Shown: in pieces, positions 15,701 to 22,874 of the stretch
Numbering within the stretch: position 1 is the stretch's first letter
How the letters are laid out: the number at the start of each line of letters is the position of its first letter
Assembly: GCF_000382405.1 (NCBI RefSeq)
Contig: NZ_KB908255.1
Location: 62,001-126,000, forward strand
Length of the DNA stretch: 64,000 nucleotides
Reading direction: 5' to 3'
From: Mycobacterium sp. 141
GTDB taxonomy: Bacteria > Actinomycetota > Actinomycetes > Mycobacteriales > Mycobacteriaceae
Notes under the pieces: generated by a model
What the model was told of the DNA's origin: nothing
The model's input: only the letters and a program-made list of their open reading frames with translations
Database searches by the model: none
Translations under genes and position numbers: made by a program

Positions 15701-15989
15701 CTTGACAGCTCCCCCGATCGAGCTGCTGTTACCCCCGCCGCGGGTTGTGCGAGGTGACGCAGATGCTGATTTGATGTGGTCCGCAATAGCCTTCCGTTGG
15801 CGCTCTGCTGACCCGGCGACGTTCGGATGAGGTCGAAATCCGTGCTGCGCAGTTGTCTCGCTAGGACCGATGTGAGGCTGAGTTGCGTTGTGTCCCTTGG
15901 AAAGAAAAGCCTGGGGAGAGAAAGCCGCCTATGCCCCGAGGGGCGGCGACCGACCCCCTCGGGTCGACCCGCCCAGGGGGGAGGCGCGC
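15701..15989. other. non-coding interval with hairpin, inside the element
   Basis: No credible gene. A G/C-rich inverted repeat, CCCGAGGGG (15935-15943) and CCCCTCGGG (15955-15963), can form a 9-bp stem just downstream of the WhiB-like gene and could act as its terminator. An A-rich purine run (GGAAAGAAAAG) lies next to it. It probably also contains the promoter for the tail and excisionase segment, which would split the element operon here. Confidence 0.45.
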
Positions 15990-16256
15990 TCATGGCTTCC
16001 CGTTCACGACAAGGCCAGCAGTGACGCCTAGTGGTCGCTGGTCGGCAGGCAGACTGTCGAACCAGTCGCGGCACAATCGCCACGCTGGACATTGCGCGCA
16101 CAACCGCAGGGCAGCGTTGCGTGCGTACTCCCGATCGTGCTGGTGTCCGCGCTGGCCGTTGTCGATGGCAGCGTCGAACAGCTCGTGTCGGCCATGGCAG
16201 CGTGCGCCTGGCAGCGACGGGGTGGCCAGCTCGGCGACGAGGAGGTCCCAGTTCAT
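15990..16256 (-). CDS. WhiB-like iron-sulfur transcription factor, phage type
   Basis: 88 aa from ATG: PSLPGARC (Cys20), then LRLCAQCPAWRLC (Cys53, Cys56, Cys62), the four [4Fe-4S] ligands of the Wbl family, followed by GVTAGL in place of the usual GVWGG turn. Phage-borne Wbl proteins such as that of TM4 can repress host whiB genes. The frame stays open upstream to a TTG at 16364 and would add a CPHCPHC segment; the shorter start fits the family length. It lies at the 3' end of the early-type operon. Confidence 0.8.
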   Translation of the reverse strand: MNWDLLVAELATPSLPGARCHGRHELFDAAIDNGQRGHQHDREYARNAALRLCAQCPAWRLCRDWFDSLPADQRPLGVTAGLVVNGKP

Positions 16257-16323
16257 TTGCACGTCCGGCCCGGAATCGCAGTGCGGGCAGTGAGGGCAGG
16301 GCCATTGCCCCGTTTCTGGGCTT

Positions 16324-16500
16324 TCACAGGACGGCTCGGCTTGGTTCGTTGATCCAGTCGACAACGTTGTCGCGGCGGCACCAGCGGTCGAGTGCTACTC
16401 CACAAGCGGTGTGGTTCCACGGTGCGACGTGTGGCCATCCGCAGATGTCGCAGAACCAGAACAGCGGCTCCTGGCCCGGGTGACGACGGTTGGTGCTCAT
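16324..16500 (-). CDS. small zinc-ribbon-like protein
   Basis: 58 aa starting MSTNRRHPGQEPLFWFCDIC; Cys pairs at CDIC and ACGV ... WC suggest a metal site. Its ATG overlaps the stop of the replication gene (ATGA), so it is translationally coupled. Not recognised. Confidence 0.6.
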   Translation of the reverse strand: MSTNRRHPGQEPLFWFCDICGWPHVAPWNHTACGVALDRWCRRDNVVDWINEPSRAVL

Positions 16501-17315
16501 GCCGCCCTCCGGTGATCGCATCGGATTGCCGGCTCGATCGGTACACCGGTCTCGTCGAGCAGCCAGCCGTCGCCCTTGCAGTCAAGGCAACGCTGTTGCC
16601 GGTCGGCCAACTCGGCTCGCTGCGCTTCGCGGCCTGCATCCTCGCTAGCCTGTGCGGCCTTCGCGTCATCGGCTGCCCATTGGCATGGTCGGCACTTCGG
16701 CGGCCGCGGATCAAACCTGTGCTCATGGCAGCGCGGCCCGAACGGTCCCACGACAAACGTCGACCCCCGCGGTTGGCCACCGTTAGCCAGTTCGCTATTC
16801 GCCTGATCATGGCCCGGGGGATCGTCGCCCAACGGATTCTGCGCTGGCAGTGCTGTACCCGACTTACGTAACCCCCTCCCCCCAGGGATAGGTCTAGGGA
16901 TAGGTGGCGTCTGCCGCCCCAGACTTTTAACGCTGCCGCCCCAGACTTTTAACGCGCAGTAAGAGTCTGCGGCCCCAGACTTTTGGTCGTCCGGTTCTGC
17001 CGGGTAAGAGTCTGCGGCCCCAGACTTTTGGTCGTGCGGTTCTGCCGGGTGAATCATGCGCCAAACGGCGGAGCGGCCTTTCCCATGGTTTGCTGAGAGT
17101 GCAATCAGGCCGAGCTCTTTTGCATCCACAAGCGCATCAACGACCGTCTGCCTGCTCACGCCGCACACCTTCGTTAGGTTGTCGATCCCGGGGTGTGCTT
17201 TGGTGCCGTCGGTGTAGTCGGCATAGGTGCTAAGCGCGATGATGACGCGCTGGCGATCAGCGGTGAGTGTGGACTGCAGTACCGCTCTGTACCAATCACG
17301 TTGCCATGTGGTCAT
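16497..17315 (-). CDS. phage replication protein, winged-helix initiator type
   Basis: 272 aa from MTTWQRDWYRAVL. Residues about 15-85 form a winged helix like phage replication organisers (QRVIIALSTYADYTDGTKAH, then LTKVCGVSRQTVVDALVDAK and the GLIALSANHGKGRS wing). The middle is low-complexity and encodes the repeated DQKSGAADSYPAEP block; the C-terminus has CHEHRF, CRPCQW and a CLDCKGDGW DnaJ-like zinc pair. The gene carries iterons in its own coding sequence (16912-17050), as in lambda O. No helicase or DnaC-like gene is adjacent. It starts in an ATGA overlap with the preceding gene. Confidence 0.75.
   Translation of the reverse strand: MTTWQRDWYRAVLQSTLTADRQRVIIALSTYADYTDGTKAHPGIDNLTKVCGVSRQTVVDALVDAKELGLIALSANHGKGRSAVWRMIHPAEPHDQKSGAADSYPAEPDDQKSGAADSYCALKVWGGSVKSLGRQTPPIPRPIPGGRGLRKSGTALPAQNPLGDDPPGHDQANSELANGGQPRGSTFVVGPFGPRCHEHRFDPRPPKCRPCQWAADDAKAAQASEDAGREAQRAELADRQQRCLDCKGDGWLLDETGVPIEPAIRCDHRRAA
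16912..17050. repeat. iteron cluster, candidate replication origin
   Basis: Four copies of GCCCCAGACTTTT. Two sit in perfect 22-bp tandem units (16912-16933, 16934-16955); two sit in 45-bp tandem units (16961-17005, 17006-17050) that differ at one base. In the latter the core is an inverted repeat, AGTCTG-N6-CAGACT. The 22-bp unit is not a multiple of three, so the DNA is repeated without repeating the peptide. That argues for a DNA-level role such as initiator binding. Confidence 0.65.
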
Positions 17316-17656
17316 AGGCCGACACGCCGCAGGTGCGCGTGGCGACGGCAGGTCCCGCCAGGGTTCTTGACGCGTTGACGGCATGGCCGGCCCGTGCTGG
17401 TAGGTCGGCCACACCGCAGCTCGTCACCCCAGATCCGGTCCCGCACAACGGCTGGAAGTCGACCGATGAGTTCGTGCGCCGGCGGGGGTGGTCGGTGATT
17501 GTTGTCGGCCAGGCAGGCCGTGTCGACGATCCAGATCTGATCGATGCCGTCTGTAGCGACGCATGGCGCCAGCAGGTAGCCGGGCATGCCGACATCACAG
17601 AGGTGCACTGCGCGGGCGACGTCGACTATTGGGCGCGGGTCGTCGGCCGCGCTCAT
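17312..17656 (-). CDS. small phage protein with C-terminal Cys motif
   Basis: 114 aa. The N-terminal part (VDVARAVHLCDVGMPGYL) is globular; the C-terminus has RCGRPTSTGRPCRQRV ... CRRHAHL, closely resembling the Cys motif of the two plus-strand Cys-rich proteins in the same element. ATGA overlaps couple it to both neighbours. Function unknown. Confidence 0.65.
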   Translation of the reverse strand: MSAADDPRPIVDVARAVHLCDVGMPGYLLAPCVATDGIDQIWIVDTACLADNNHRPPPPAHELIGRLPAVVRDRIWGDELRCGRPTSTGRPCRQRVKNPGGTCRRHAHLRRVGL

Positions 17657-17910
17657 GAGTTGGCCGCCGAGCGCCGTCGTCGGGCCTGTACCGATTTGAG
17701 CGCTAGCCGCGCGAAATACGCCTTGCGCGCGTGCTCGGCACGACGCGCCCGCTCAGCTGCCGGTAGCTCGTTGTGGGGGTCTACCTGCTTTTCGAATCGA
17801 TCGAGCGCGGCCTTGCGTGCTTTGGCCGTTCGCCCCGCGCGGTCGGTTGTCTTGGCCCACGATTCGTGAGCGGCTATTGATGCTGCGAGGCGTCTGACGC
17901 TATCAGGCAT
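17653..17910 (-). CDS. small basic phage/actinobacterial protein
   Basis: 85 aa from MPDSVRRLAASIAAHESWAK. Family-like blocks are TDRAGRTAKARKAALDRFEK and RRAEHARKAYFARLALKS. Arg/Lys/Ala-rich and helical, of a type common in actinophages and actinobacteria but unassigned. The frame is open 33 codons further upstream; the internal ATG is chosen because recognisable sequence begins there. Confidence 0.6.
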   Translation of the reverse strand: MPDSVRRLAASIAAHESWAKTTDRAGRTAKARKAALDRFEKQVDPHNELPAAERARRAEHARKAYFARLALKSVQARRRRSAANS

Positions 17911-18020
17911 GGTGGACGAACCCCTCTCGGGCTCCGCCGGACTGCCATCTCCGGGTTCGTCATTCCATGCCTGGCACTTATCGGCGCCGCCACGGTGGGC
18001 GGCACACATCGTGCTCGACG

Positions 18021-18425
18021 CTAACGCACAGTGTTGTTCGACAGCTGGATTTCACTGGGCTGGCGTGTCGCTGCCGCGATATCGGCTGCGATCGAGTCGA
18101 CATGAACTTTGGCCCGGCAGTGGTCACACTCCAGAGACAGCTGCCCAGCGGCCTCAGTCAACAGGAACGTCGCCGGCTTCCATCGACGATTGCCGTCGAT
18201 GGTGTGTCCCGCACGCGCTGCCTCGACTGTCTCGCGCTGATTGACTGCATCGGACAGCTTGTAGGCGGGCTGGTGCACGAACGGACCGCCCTCGGCAACG
18301 AACACGTAAAGCATCGCGCACCGCCGAGTTGCGCACCGGTAGACAACAGTTGCTCGCTTGTCGAGAGTGCCCGTTTTCCTGAGGGCCGCAACGAGTTCCG
18401 CAGCCGAGTGATGGCCGCCGATCAC
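18021..18425 (-). CDS. phage hypothetical protein
   Basis: 134 aa, start overlapping the integrase stop (ATGA). Cys residues at YRCATRRCAMLYVF and ECDHCRAKVH look like a split zinc ribbon. RWKPATFLLTEAAGQLSL is a beta-rich middle. No known family. Directly downstream of int, where elements often place a regulator of excision. Confidence 0.6.
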   Translation of the reverse strand: MIGGHHSAAELVAALRKTGTLDKRATVVYRCATRRCAMLYVFVAEGGPFVHQPAYKLSDAVNQRETVEAARAGHTIDGNRRWKPATFLLTEAAGQLSLECDHCRAKVHVDSIAADIAAATRQPSEIQLSNNTVR

Positions 18426-19330
18426 AGGTCCCCCAGGTTCAGGGAGCGGGCCTCGGTGGCCGCCCGCTCGGCGGCGGTCGAACGGGTGTAGCGGTCGATC
18501 ATGTCGCGGGTCGCCCAGCCGGCCACCGCCATCAGCCCACCCTCAGATCCGCCGGCAGCCAGCCAACGCGACGCCGCGGTGTGTCGCAGCAGGTGCGGGT
18601 GAAAGTTGTCCAGCTTCGCCAGCTCTGCACGGTACTTCAGTGCCGAGTGCAGCCCGTAGTACTCGATGCGCTTGCCGCGGTCGCCCAACCACAGCGCTGC
18701 GGTGTCGGCCAGCCGGTGAGTGCGGCGCATCCGTAGGTAGCGGTCGATCGCCCGGGCGGTCTGCGGACCGAACGGCGCAATGCGACCCTTGCCACCCTTG
18801 CCGCGCCGCACGGTCACCAGGCCGCGGTCCAGGTCGATATCGGCCACCGTGAGACCGGTGACCTCCCCGGCGCGCATCCCGGTCTCCGCCATGAGCCGCA
18901 CGATCGCCTCATCGCGCCGGTCCCGGAACTCCTTGCCGCTGCACACCTTGATGAGCCGGCGAAGCTCGTCCTCGGTCAGCGAGTCGGTCACCTTGCTGTC
19001 GAGCTTGGGCGCCTTGAGCCCGAGCAGCGGGTCCGAATCGGTCTCGCCTTCTTCTTCGAGCCAGGCCGAGAAGCGGCGCATGCCGAGCTGGCGGGCCCGC
19101 GCGGTCGCTGGCTCGGCGCCGGCCTCGAGCAGATCGGCGACGAACCCCTTCATAAGGTCGCGGTCGAGCGTGGGGGAGTGACCCGTCTCGGCGCACCACC
19201 GCAGGAAGGCGCGAACGCCGTCGCCGTAGGACTTGATGGTCTGCGGCGACTTGCGCTCAGCACGTAGCGCCAGCTCCCACGAGGGCAGCAGTGAAGCCAG
19301 ATCGAGGGCTGGAGTATCGCGACGCGCCAC
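18422..19330 (-). CDS. tyrosine integrase of the element
   Basis: 302 aa, GTG start. The N-terminal SAM-like domain (SWELALRAERKSPQTIKSYG) is at residues 15-100. Catalytic residues: Arg153 (GMRAGE), Lys178 (RRGKGGKGR), His246-x-x-Arg249 (HLLRHTAA), Trp272 in place of the second His (AGWATR) and Tyr281 (DRYTRS). This XerD-like type lacks an arm-binding domain. It lies 90 bp beyond the sigA stop, on the sigA strand, next to the right att copy, so it is the enzyme expected to have inserted the element. A hairpin separates it from sigA. Confidence 0.92.
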   Translation of the reverse strand: MARRDTPALDLASLLPSWELALRAERKSPQTIKSYGDGVRAFLRWCAETGHSPTLDRDLMKGFVADLLEAGAEPATARARQLGMRRFSAWLEEEGETDSDPLLGLKAPKLDSKVTDSLTEDELRRLIKVCSGKEFRDRRDEAIVRLMAETGMRAGEVTGLTVADIDLDRGLVTVRRGKGGKGRIAPFGPQTARAIDRYLRMRRTHRLADTAALWLGDRGKRIEYYGLHSALKYRAELAKLDNFHPHLLRHTAASRWLAAGGSEGGLMAVAGWATRDMIDRYTRSTAAERAATEARSLNLGDL

Positions 19331-19365
19331 CCCGATATCTTGACTGGTAGCGCTGTGCGTGTCTA

Positions 19366-19411
19366 CTATTCCTGCACTGACCTACAAATCTGCAGGTCAG
19401 TGCAGGAATAG
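19366..19411. terminator. 18-bp perfect inverted repeat between sigA and int
   Basis: Arms 19366-19383 and 19394-19411 are perfectly complementary, with a 10-nt loop. It sits 10 nt after the sigA stop inside the element, matching the spacing of the hairpin that originally ended sigA. Without a U-tract it would be a U-less mycobacterial-type terminator; it could also be an integrase or Xis arm site. Confidence 0.6.
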
Positions 19412-19418
19412 AGGGTGT

Positions 19419-19441
19419 CGCTCAGTCCAGGTAGTCGCGCA
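19419..19441. repeat. attachment-site core, right copy
   Basis: The 23-bp repeat identical to 5034-5056. It spans the last five codons and stop of sigA (RDYLD, TGA), so the integration leaves the sigma factor's amino-acid sequence unchanged. Confidence 0.85.
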
Positions 19442-20840
19442 GTACCTGGGAACGGCTGGGGTGGCGCAACTTGCTCATGGTCTTGGACTCGATCTGGCGG
19501 ATGCGCTCGCGCGTCACGCCGTAGACCTGGCCGATCTCGTCGAGCGTGCGCGGCTGGCCGTCGGTGAGGCCGAACCGCAGCCGGACCACGCCGGCCTCAC
19601 GCTCGGAGAGCGTCTCCAGTACGGACTGCAGCTGATCCTGCAGCAGGGTGAACGAGACGGCGTCGACGGCCACCACGGCCTCGGAGTCCTCGATGAAATC
19701 GCCGAGCTGCGAATCACCTTCGTCACCGATGGTCTGGTCCAGCGAGATCGGCTCACGCGCGTACTGCTGGATCTCCAGCACCTTCTCCGGCGTGATGTCC
19801 ATTTCCTTGGCCAGCTCTTCGGGCGTGGGTTCGCGGCCCAGGTCCTGCAGCAGCTCGCGCTGGATCCGGCCGAGCTTGTTGATCACCTCGACCATGTGCA
19901 CCGGGATACGGATGGTGCGGGCTTGGTCGGCCATGGCGCGGGTGATGGCCTGGCGGATCCACCACGTGGCGTAGGTGGAGAACTTGTAGCCCTTGGTGTA
20001 GTCGAACTTTTCGACCGCACGGATCAGGCCGAGGTTGCCCTCTTGGATCAGGTCGAGGAAAGCCATGCCGCGGCCGGTGTAGCGCTTGGCCAGCGATACC
20101 ACCAGACGCAGGTTCGCCTCCAGCAGGTGGTTCTTGGCGCGGTCGCCGTCGCGACAGATCCACTGGTAGTCGCGCCGCACCTGGGTGGTGAGCTTCTCGC
20201 CCTTCTCGGCGAACTCGGCCATCTTCTGGGTGGCAAACAGGCCGGCTTCGATGCGCTTGGCCAGCTCGACTTCTTCTTCGGCATTGAGCAGTGCCACCTT
20301 GCCGATCTGCTTGAGGTAGGCACGCACCGAGTCGGCCGAGGCTGTCAGCTCGGCATCCTTACGGGCCTGCCGCAGTGCCTCGGACTCCTCCTCGTCCCAG
20401 ACGAAGTCCCCGGATGCCTTGTCCTTCTCCGAGGGCTCTTCCACCTCGTCTTCGGTGGCGACGGTCTGAGCGGGCTTGGCTGCAGGCGCCGCGGCGGCGG
20501 CGCCCTCTCCCTCGTCGGCCTCGTCGGAGTCCTCGTCGTCTTCGTCCTCGACCGTATCCTCGTCAGTATCAAGGTCGTCGAGTTCTAGATCCGTGTCCTC
20601 GACGTCGAGGTCGTCGCCGGGCTCGGCTTCGAGATCCTCGGTGGTCTCGAGATCGTCGGTGATGTCCTCGGGCTTGGTCGCAGCACCCTTCGCTGCCTGC
20701 TTGGCCGGGGCCTTCTTGGCGGCGGCCTTGGACGCAGGAGCTTTTGCCGCCCGCTTGGCCGGGGCCTTCTTGGCCGGGGTCTTGGTAGCGGTGCGCTTCA
20801 CCGGCTCGTCGGTTGCCGGGCTTGCCTTTGTCGCTGCCAC
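19422..20840 (-). CDS. sigA: primary RNA polymerase sigma factor SigA (MysA)
   Basis: 472 aa from the GTG at 20840 ([17 protein letters not shown]), with GAAAGG 6 nt upstream; the open frame extends further but the start matches known mycobacterial SigA. The N-terminus is Lys/Ala-rich then strongly acidic (region 1.1-like, variable). Conserved regions follow: 1.2 ([20 protein letters not shown]), 2.1-2.4 ([20 protein letters not shown], then [20 protein letters not shown]), 3 and 4.2 ([20 protein letters not shown]). It directs housekeeping transcription. The 3' end is the integration site of the 14.4-kb element; the C-terminus SQVLRDYLD is intact. Confidence 0.98.
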   Translation of the reverse strand: MAATKASPATDEPVKRTATKTPAKKAPAKRAAKAPASKAAAKKAPAKQAAKGAATKPEDITDDLETTEDLEAEPGDDLDVEDTDLELDDLDTDEDTVEDEDDEDSDEADEGEGAAAAAPAAKPAQTVATEDEVEEPSEKDKASGDFVWDEEESEALRQARKDAELTASADSVRAYLKQIGKVALLNAEEEVELAKRIEAGLFATQKMAEFAEKGEKLTTQVRRDYQWICRDGDRAKNHLLEANLRLVVSLAKRYTGRGMAFLDLIQEGNLGLIRAVEKFDYTKGYKFSTYATWWIRQAITRAMADQARTIRIPVHMVEVINKLGRIQRELLQDLGREPTPEELAKEMDITPEKVLEIQQYAREPISLDQTIGDEGDSQLGDFIEDSEAVVAVDAVSFTLLQDQLQSVLETLSEREAGVVRLRFGLTDGQPRTLDEIGQVYGVTRERIRQIESKTMSKLRHPSRSQVLRDYLD

Positions 20841-20970
20841 GTACACCCTTTCGGTCATGCGTAATCCGGTGGGCATGGGCATACACCACCGAAAGCGTCG
20901 GCTGTCGAATGTTGGCGTTGGTATCGTCTGGGGATATTCGCCGCTATTCGGTAGGCGGCCGCCGACGACC

Positions 20971-20976
20971 ATTGTA
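20971..20976 (-). promoter_or_regulatory. candidate sigA -10 element
   Basis: TACAAT on the minus strand, fitting the mycobacterial TANNNT consensus, about 130 bp upstream of the sigA GTG in the ppgK-sigA interval. No clear -35 at 17 bp. Other start sites are possible. Confidence 0.35.
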
Positions 20977-21044
20977 ACGACAGTGTGTGGGTACACCGTG
21001 CCGAGCGGCAAATTTTGGCATGATGAACTGCCGGTAACCGACCG

Positions 21045-21082
21045 CGGATGTCACAGCTACCGATCGGTAGCTGTGACATCCG
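21045..21082. terminator. perfect 38-bp palindrome at the ppgK 3' end
   Basis: A perfect dyad centred at 21063/21064; each 19-nt arm is fully complementary. It includes the last codons and TAG stop of ppgK. Lying between two co-directional genes, it is most likely the ppgK terminator that insulates sigA. Confidence 0.65.
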
Positions 21083-21863
21083 TGATTGCGGCCATCGCTG
21101 CGCCGACGATGCCGGCGCTGTTCTGCAGTGTCGCAGCAACCACCGGGGTGCGGTTTTTCAGCAGCGGTATCCACTTGTCGGCCTTGCGGCTGATGCCGCC
21201 GCCAGCGATGAACAAATCCGGCCAGATGGCGTTTTCGATGACGGTCAGCACCTTGGTGACCTCTTCGGTCCAGCGCTCGTAGCTCCAGTCCTTGCGCTCC
21301 TTGACCGATGAGGCGGCCCGGTGTTCGGCTTCCTTGCCACCGACTTCCAGGTGGCCAAACTCGGTGTTGGGCAACAGCACACCGTTGTGGATCACCGCAG
21401 AGCCGATACCGGTGCCGAAGGTCAGCAGCACGATCACGCCGGTCTTGTCCTTGCCCGCACCGAACTGTTCCTCGGCGAGGCCGGCCGCGTCGGCGTCATT
21501 GAGCACCGTGACGTGCTGGCCGCCCAGCTCGGCGCTGATGACCTCTGCGGCATTGACCCCGATCCAGCCCTTGTCGACGTTGGCCGCGGTGCGAACGACG
21601 CCGTTGGTGACCACGCCGGGGTAGGTGACCCCGAGGCTGCCGGTCCAGCCGAATTCCCGGACCACCGCGGCGACGGTCTTGGCGACCGCTTCCGGTGTCG
21701 AGGGCTGCGGGGTGTCGAGCTTGAACCGCTCGCCGATCAATTGGCCGGTGTCGAGATCTACGACGCCGCCCTTGACTCCGCTACCGCCCACGTCGACGCC
21801 GAAACCGCGGCGCTGCGGCGTGTCGATGGCCGGTTCGACAGTGGGGATATCGGATGCGGTCAT
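21057..21863 (-). CDS. ppgK: polyphosphate glucokinase
   Basis: 268 aa from MTASDIPTVEPAIDTPQ, with GAGGAGC upstream. An ROK-type fold: FGVDVGGSGVKGGVVDLDTG is the phosphate-1 motif, LNDADAAGLAEEQFGAG follows, and VIVLLTFGTGIGSAVIHNG is the second phosphate-binding loop; catalytic Asp lies in LNDAD. It phosphorylates glucose using polyphosphate or ATP. Upstream of sigA as in other mycobacteria; divergent from suhB. Confidence 0.95.
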   Translation of the reverse strand: MTASDIPTVEPAIDTPQRRGFGVDVGGSGVKGGVVDLDTGQLIGERFKLDTPQPSTPEAVAKTVAAVVREFGWTGSLGVTYPGVVTNGVVRTAANVDKGWIGVNAAEVISAELGGQHVTVLNDADAAGLAEEQFGAGKDKTGVIVLLTFGTGIGSAVIHNGVLLPNTEFGHLEVGGKEAEHRAASSVKERKDWSYERWTEEVTKVLTVIENAIWPDLFIAGGGISRKADKWIPLLKNRTPVVAATLQNSAGIVGAAMAAITDVTATDR

Positions 21864-22019
21864 GAGTGCTCCTCTGCGGGACATACGTTGCAGGCCGATG
21901 TGCAGCAGGACGGGCCGGCAAAAGGCGACGCGCCTCACCCTAGTTGTTCACCAGCGCTCACGCGGGCGGTCTGCCATCCCGCGAGCGACTTTTTCGCCGA
22001 AAGATGTTGCGATAGGTGT

Positions 22020-22874
22020 GTGACCGACAACAACATCGATCCGGCCGTCCTTCGGGGCGTAGCCGAACAGCTGGCGACCGAGGCCGCCGAATTCGTCCGA
22101 CGCCGTCGTATCGAGGTGTTCGGAGAGGGCGGCCCGAACGGCTCCGGCCAAGCGGACGGCGATGTGCGCACCGTGCGCTCCAAGAGCTCGCCGACCGACC
22201 CCGTGACGATCGTCGACACCGAGACCGAACGGTGGTTGCGCGAGCGACTTGCCGTGCTTCGACCCGGGGACGAAGTGCTCGGTGAAGAAGAGGGCGGCCG
22301 CGGCGGCAGCGACGGGCTGCGCTGGGTGATCGACCCGATCGACGGCACGGTGAACTTCGTCTATGGCATCGCGGCTTACGCCGTGTCCGTCGCGGTCCAG
22401 CTGGACGGGCGATCGGTGGCGGGTGCTGTGGCCAACGTCGCTGCCGGAACGGTGTACTCGGCAGCGCTCGGCGGAGGTGCCACACTTCTGCAGGACGGGG
22501 TCAGCACGCCGCTTCGGTGCACTGCCGTCGACGATCTGGGCATGGCATTGGTGGGTACCGGCTTCGCCTACGTTCCGGAGCGGCGGCGCCGGCAGGCCGC
22601 GGTGCTGGCGCAGCTTCTGCCCGCGGTGCGGGACATACGTCGACTCGGCTCCTGCGCACTGGACCTGTGCATGGTGGCCGCCGGTCAGCTCGACGCCTAC
22701 TACGAAGAAGGCGTGCACGTGTGGGATTGGGCGGCTGGGGCGTTGATCGCCGCGGAGGCCGGTGCCACGGTGTGGTTGCCGACCACTTCGGGTGCGGGTC
22801 GAGTGGGTGCCGCGGCGCCAGGTGTTGCCACGGCGCTGCGCGACGCCCTAGCAGGCGCCGGTATGGATTTTTGA
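22020..22874 (+). CDS. suhB: inositol monophosphatase family protein SuhB
   Basis: 284 aa from the GTG at 22020 (MTDNNIDPAVLRGVAEQLA). Metal-binding motifs of the family: TDPVTIVDTETERWL, GEEEGG, WVIDPIDGTVNFVYG (D-P-x-D-G-T) and HVWDWAAGALIAAEAG. It dephosphorylates inositol-1-phosphate, feeding PI, PIM and mycothiol synthesis. It is divergent from ppgK, and its 3' end overlaps cei by 27 bp in convergent orientation. Confidence 0.93.
   Translation: MTDNNIDPAVLRGVAEQLATEAAEFVRRRRIEVFGEGGPNGSGQADGDVRTVRSKSSPTDPVTIVDTETERWLRERLAVLRPGDEVLGEEEGGRGGSDGLRWVIDPIDGTVNFVYGIAAYAVSVAVQLDGRSVAGAVANVAAGTVYSAALGGGATLLQDGVSTPLRCTAVDDLGMALVGTGFAYVPERRRRQAAVLAQLLPAVRDIRRLGSCALDLCMVAAGQLDAYYEEGVHVWDWAAGALIAAEAGATVWLPTTSGAGRVGAAAPGVATALRDALAGAGMDF

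Larger units (their letters stand above)
5034..19441. mobile_element. integrated phage-like element at the 3' end of sigA
   Basis: About 14.4 kb flanked by an identical 23-bp repeat that includes the sigA stop codon. Cargo from the sigA side: tyrosine integrase, four or five small phage genes, a replication-type protein with iterons, a WhiB-like regulator, an excisionase-like HTH protein, a tail-assembly chaperone with frameshift, a tape measure protein, then two Cys-rich-protein/tyrosine-recombinase modules on the opposite strand. Most minus-strand genes overlap by ATGA, as in compact phage operons. There is no terminase, portal, capsid, major tail protein, endolysin or holin. It could be a deletion-scarred prophage or a satellite element. 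Whether it can excise is unknown; the intact int, an xis-like gene and perfect att repeats say it may. Confidence 0.85.

Noticed and set aside
15697..16305. 202-codon minus-strand open frame
   Set aside because: Arg/Pro/Ser-rich shadow overlapping the WhiB-like gene in another frame; no domain and no start signal.
20841..21011. Longer SigA N-terminus from an upstream ATG
   Set aside because: Known mycobacterial SigA starts with the AATKAS sequence, and a good ribosome-binding site precedes that GTG.
21045..21082. Palindrome as a CRP-type operator (TCACA ... TGTGA)
   Set aside because: Half-sites are inverted and too far apart relative to TGTGA-N6-TCACA; position at a gene end favours a terminator.
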